Assembly (NCBI GenBank): GCA_963605115.1
Contig: CAVCTM010000089.1
Span: 1-8,750 of the forward strand
Length of the DNA: 8,750 nt
Source: SVKR01 sp963605115
GTDB taxonomy: Bacteria; Bacillota; Clostridia; Oscillospirales; Oscillospiraceae
Direction of reading: 5' to 3'
Below, piece by piece: positions 6,920-8,750 of this stretch. The notes under the pieces were generated by a model. That model worked only from the letters and a program-made list of their open reading frames with translations, had not been told where the DNA came from and searched no databases. How positions within the stretch are numbered: the first letter of the stretch is position 1; each line of letters opens with the position of its first letter. Made by a program: the position numbers and the translations under genes.

Positions 6920-6935
6920 AAGCTAACGTGAGCTT
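6920..6935. repeat. Short inverted repeat at the predicted rex transcription start
   Basis: AAGCT at 6920-6924 and AGCTT at 6931-6935 form a 5-bp inverted repeat around a 6-base centre, beginning at the predicted rex start of transcription. It could be a small leader hairpin or a repressor half-site pair. The left arm shares bases with the TGCAAGC arm of the promoter-bracketing repeat. It is short enough to be chance. Confidence 0.3.
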
Positions 6936-6964
6936 TTTCTGGAAAGGAAGGGTCGATTTTTCCC

Positions 6965-7597
6965 ATGAAGAAAAATTATGTTTCCAACAACGTCATCCGC
7001 CGCCTGCCGCGCTACCTGCGGAAGCTCGACGAGCTGCTCGCGGCGGACACGGAGCGCATCTCCTCCAGCGAGCTCGGCCGCCAGATGGGACTCACCCCGT
7101 CCCAGATCCGGCAGGACTTCTCCTGCTTCGGCGAGTTCGGACAGCAGGGCTACGGCTACAACGTCGCCGCGCTGCGGCGGGAGATCGCCCATATCCTCGG
7201 CATGGACCGCGACTATACCGGCGTGCTCGTCGGCACGGGCCGTATCGGTCAGTCCCTGATCGAGAACTTCGATTTCCACCGCTACGGCTTCCGCCTCGTG
7301 AGCGCGTTCGATATCCGGCCTGAGCTCGTCGGGACGGAGATCGCCGGTGTGCCCATCCTCTCGTCGGAGGGGCTGACGGACTATATCCGCGCCCATCAGA
7401 TCGACATGGCGATCCTTTCCGTCGACCGCGCCCGCGCCCAGACGATCACGGACCAACTCATCGGCGCGGGCGTGAAGGCGATCTGGAACTTCACGGACCG
7501 CGAGGTCGACCCCGGCAGGAGCGGCGTCATTATCGAAAACATCCACTTTTCCGATTCGCTGCTCGCGCTGAGCTATTACCTCTCCGACCGGGAGTGA
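6965..7597 (+). CDS. rex: Redox-sensing transcriptional repressor Rex
   Basis: Rex is a dimeric repressor that senses the NADH/NAD+ ratio and controls fermentation and redox genes. The product has 210 residues, the normal length. An N-terminal winged helix covers about residues 1-80, with V-I-R-R-L-P-R-Y-L-R (10-19) and the conserved I-R-Q-D-F-S-C-F-G-E-F-G-Q-Q-G-Y-G-Y (48-65). A Rossmann NAD(H) domain follows, with G-T-G-R-I-G-Q-S-L (90-98) and Asp116 at the end of the second strand, where acidic residues favour NAD over NADP. A C-terminal swapping helix (about 195-210) ends the protein. The ATG at 6965 has AAGGAAGG upstream with about 12 bases of spacing. It is divergent from the suf operon and followed 7 bases later by an SLH protein gene, so the two probably share a transcript. 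Confidence 0.96.
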   Translation: MKKNYVSNNVIRRLPRYLRKLDELLAADTERISSSELGRQMGLTPSQIRQDFSCFGEFGQQGYGYNVAALRREIAHILGMDRDYTGVLVGTGRIGQSLIENFDFHRYGFRLVSAFDIRPELVGTEIAGVPILSSEGLTDYIRAHQIDMAILSVDRARAQTITDQLIGAGVKAIWNFTDREVDPGRSGVIIENIHFSDSLLALSYYLSDRE

Positions 7598-7604
7598 GCC
7601 GGCT

Positions 7605-8606
7605 ATGAAAAAACGCCTTCTCACGCTCGCCCTTGCGCTCGTACTGCTCGCCGGGCTCGCGACCGCAGCCCTCGCCGGCGCGGGCGGGAGCGACGATCCG
7701 CTCGTGACGCTGAGCTATCTGGCGGACACGTTCCGCGCGAAGGTGCGCAGCGCCTTCTCCCGCGTGACGGGGGAGGCGATCGAGCGCGCCAAGACCGCGG
7801 AAAAGCTCGTCGCCGCGCGCGAGATGCTCGCGGGGGAGAGCCTGCGCTTGACGGAGGGGCAGGAGTTTCTGCTCATCTCCGGCGCGGCGAAGCTCTACGC
7901 CGGGAGCGGCTGCGCGGTGGACACCGTTCACGGCACGGAACTGCGCGCCGGCTCCGCCGCGCTGAACACCCGCTGCATCGTCTGTGAGGAGAGCGAGCTC
8001 TGGCTCGATTTCACCGCGCCGAGCATCGTCTATGTCTCCTCCGCCGCCGAAAAGGGAACGGGCAGCGCCTTTGCCGACGTGCTCCGGAGCGACTGGTTTT
8101 ATGCCGACGTCGTGAGCGCCTGCGGCCGCGGGCTCGTGAACGGCATGAGCGCGGACGCTTACGCCCCGCAGGGCACGCTGACCTGGGCGCAGGCGGTGAA
8201 GCTCGCGGCGTGCATGTATGAGCTTTATCATACCGGCGCGGTCATGCTCGCGCCAAGCGAGGGGGACTGGTACCGCAGCTACGCCGACTATGCCCTGCAA
8301 AAAGGCGTCCTCGCCGCCGAGCCGGAGGACTGGAACGCCGTCATCACGCGGCGGGATTTCGTCGCGCTTTTCTACCGTGCGCTGCCCGCAAAGGAATACA
8401 ACGCGCGCAATACCGTCGCCGACGGCGCGATCCCGGACGTCGCGATGACGGATGAGGGCGCGAAGGAGATCTACGCCTTTTACCGCGCCGGGATCCTCCT
8501 CGGCTACGCCGACGGCTCCTTCGGACCGGAAAACACCGTCACCCGCGCCGAGATCGCCGCGATCATGAACCGCATGTTCGACCCGGACGCGCGGAAAACA
8601 CTATAA
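7605..8606 (+). CDS. Secreted SLH-repeat protein of unknown function
   Basis: This is a 333-residue protein predicted to be exported and bound to the cell wall. Residues 1-25 form a signal peptide (K-K-R, a Leu/Ala-rich core, and A-L-A before Gly25). Residues 29-150 form a region I do not recognise, starting D-P-L-V-T-L-S-Y-L and then probably rich in beta strands (80-146). Three S-layer homology repeats follow at about 155-206, 222-262 and 276-326. SLH repeats bind pyruvylated secondary wall polymers. The last repeat is canonical, with G-Y-A-D-G-S-F-G-P and T-V-T-R-A-E; the first has L-T-W-A-Q-A and the second I-T-R-R-D-F at the equivalent motif, so both are degenerate. No catalytic domain is seen. 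The ATG at 7605 lies 7 bases after the rex stop, with GGAG at 7591-7594 inside the rex end, so it is probably coupled to rex. Confidence 0.88.
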   Translation: MKKRLLTLALALVLLAGLATAALAGAGGSDDPLVTLSYLADTFRAKVRSAFSRVTGEAIERAKTAEKLVAAREMLAGESLRLTEGQEFLLISGAAKLYAGSGCAVDTVHGTELRAGSAALNTRCIVCEESELWLDFTAPSIVYVSSAAEKGTGSAFADVLRSDWFYADVVSACGRGLVNGMSADAYAPQGTLTWAQAVKLAACMYELYHTGAVMLAPSEGDWYRSYADYALQKGVLAAEPEDWNAVITRRDFVALFYRALPAKEYNARNTVADGAIPDVAMTDEGAKEIYAFYRAGILLGYADGSFGPENTVTRAEIAAIMNRMFDPDARKTL

Positions 8607-8618
8607 AAAAGATAAAAC

Positions 8619-8649
8619 GGGCGGACGGGCATCGTCCGTCCGCCTTTTT
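8619..8649 (+). terminator. Rho-independent terminator after the rex-SLH pair
   Basis: A perfect 9-bp stem pairs 8620-8628 with 8636-8644 around a 7-base loop and is followed at once by TTTTT (8645-8649). It lies 13 bases after the SLH gene stop and 10 bases before the mnmE ribosome binding site. It probably ends the rex-SLH transcript. An alternative is a leader attenuator if mnmE is transcribed from further upstream. Confidence 0.88.
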
Positions 8650-8671
8650 CAGCCTGACAGGAGGAATAAAA

Positions 8672-8750
8672 ATGGACACCATTGCCGCCATCTCAACCGG
8701 AAACGTGCTCTCCGGGATCGGGATCATCCGCATTTCGGGACCGGACACGC
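8672..8750 (+). CDS. mnmE: tRNA modification GTPase MnmE, 5' end only
   Basis: This is the start of MnmE (TrmE), the GTPase that with MnmG modifies the wobble uridine at C5 in certain tRNAs. Only 26 codons are in the window; the reading continues past the right edge. The visible residues, M-D-T-I-A-A-I-S-T at 1-9 and G-I-G-I-I-R-I-S-G-P-D at 15-25, are the highly conserved MnmE N-terminal formyl-tetrahydrofolate-binding domain start. The G domain lies outside the window. The ATG at 8672 has AGGAGG at 8659-8664 with 7 bases of spacing, a very strong site. A clear terminator lies just upstream and no good promoter was found between it and the start. Confidence 0.9.
   Translation, partial: MDTIAAISTGNVLSGIGIIRISGPDT

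Noticed and set aside
6787..6964. Canonical Rex-binding site in the sufC-rex intergenic region
   Set aside because: No TTGTTAA-N4-TTAACAA-like palindrome was found. TTGTAA on the minus strand is better explained as the sufC -35 box.
6820..7323. A 167-codon plus-strand frame across the intergenic region and into rex
   Set aside because: It crosses both promoters, has no ribosome binding site and overlaps rex out of frame with low-complexity Arg/Ala/Pro sequence.

Overview
The window looks like a G+C-rich chromosomal segment of an anaerobic Bacillota/Clostridia bacterium, most likely an Oscillospiraceae-like gut lineage. This is inferred from strong AGGAGG-type ribosome binding sites, a Rex redox repressor, a secreted protein with S-layer homology (SLH) repeats, a two-component minimal SUF iron-sulfur system, and MnmE. 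No species can be named from the sequence alone. No mobile element, CRISPR array, tRNA or rRNA was seen. Ten genes are supported, nine complete and one cut by the right edge. Nearly all of the DNA is coding.

Left part (about 1-1552): an APC-superfamily amino acid permease runs on the plus strand and ends at a strong bidirectional terminator (1518-1542). That terminator also ends the long minus-strand gene run arriving from the right.

Middle part (1550-6762, minus strand): seven tightly packed genes appear to form one operon, in transcription order sufC, sufB/D-like, a PHP-domain phosphoesterase, mutY, a GNAT acetyltransferase, azlC and azlD. Three junctions are 4-base ATGA stop/start overlaps and the others are gaps of 19-25 bases. 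No terminator was seen inside. The operon starts at a well-formed extended -10 promoter (6806-6834). It joins Fe-S cluster assembly (SufC ATPase plus one SufB/D-type scaffold) with MutY, an enzyme that itself carries a [4Fe-4S] cluster, and with a phosphoesterase, an acetyltransferase and a branched-chain amino acid exporter pair.

Right part (6806-8750, plus strand): divergent from the suf operon is rex, the NADH/NAD+-sensing repressor, with its own extended -10 promoter (6889-6917). Seven bases after rex comes a secreted SLH-repeat protein with a short unrecognised N-terminal region. The pair ends at a terminator (8619-8649), followed at once by the first 26 codons of mnmE, a tRNA wobble-uridine modification GTPase.

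The most notable feature is the suf/rex divergent control region. Two promoters with 17-base spacers face away from each other around nested short dyads, placing Fe-S assembly and redox sensing back to back. The gene families are all known. The unusual content is the linkage and the control region, not a new enzyme system.
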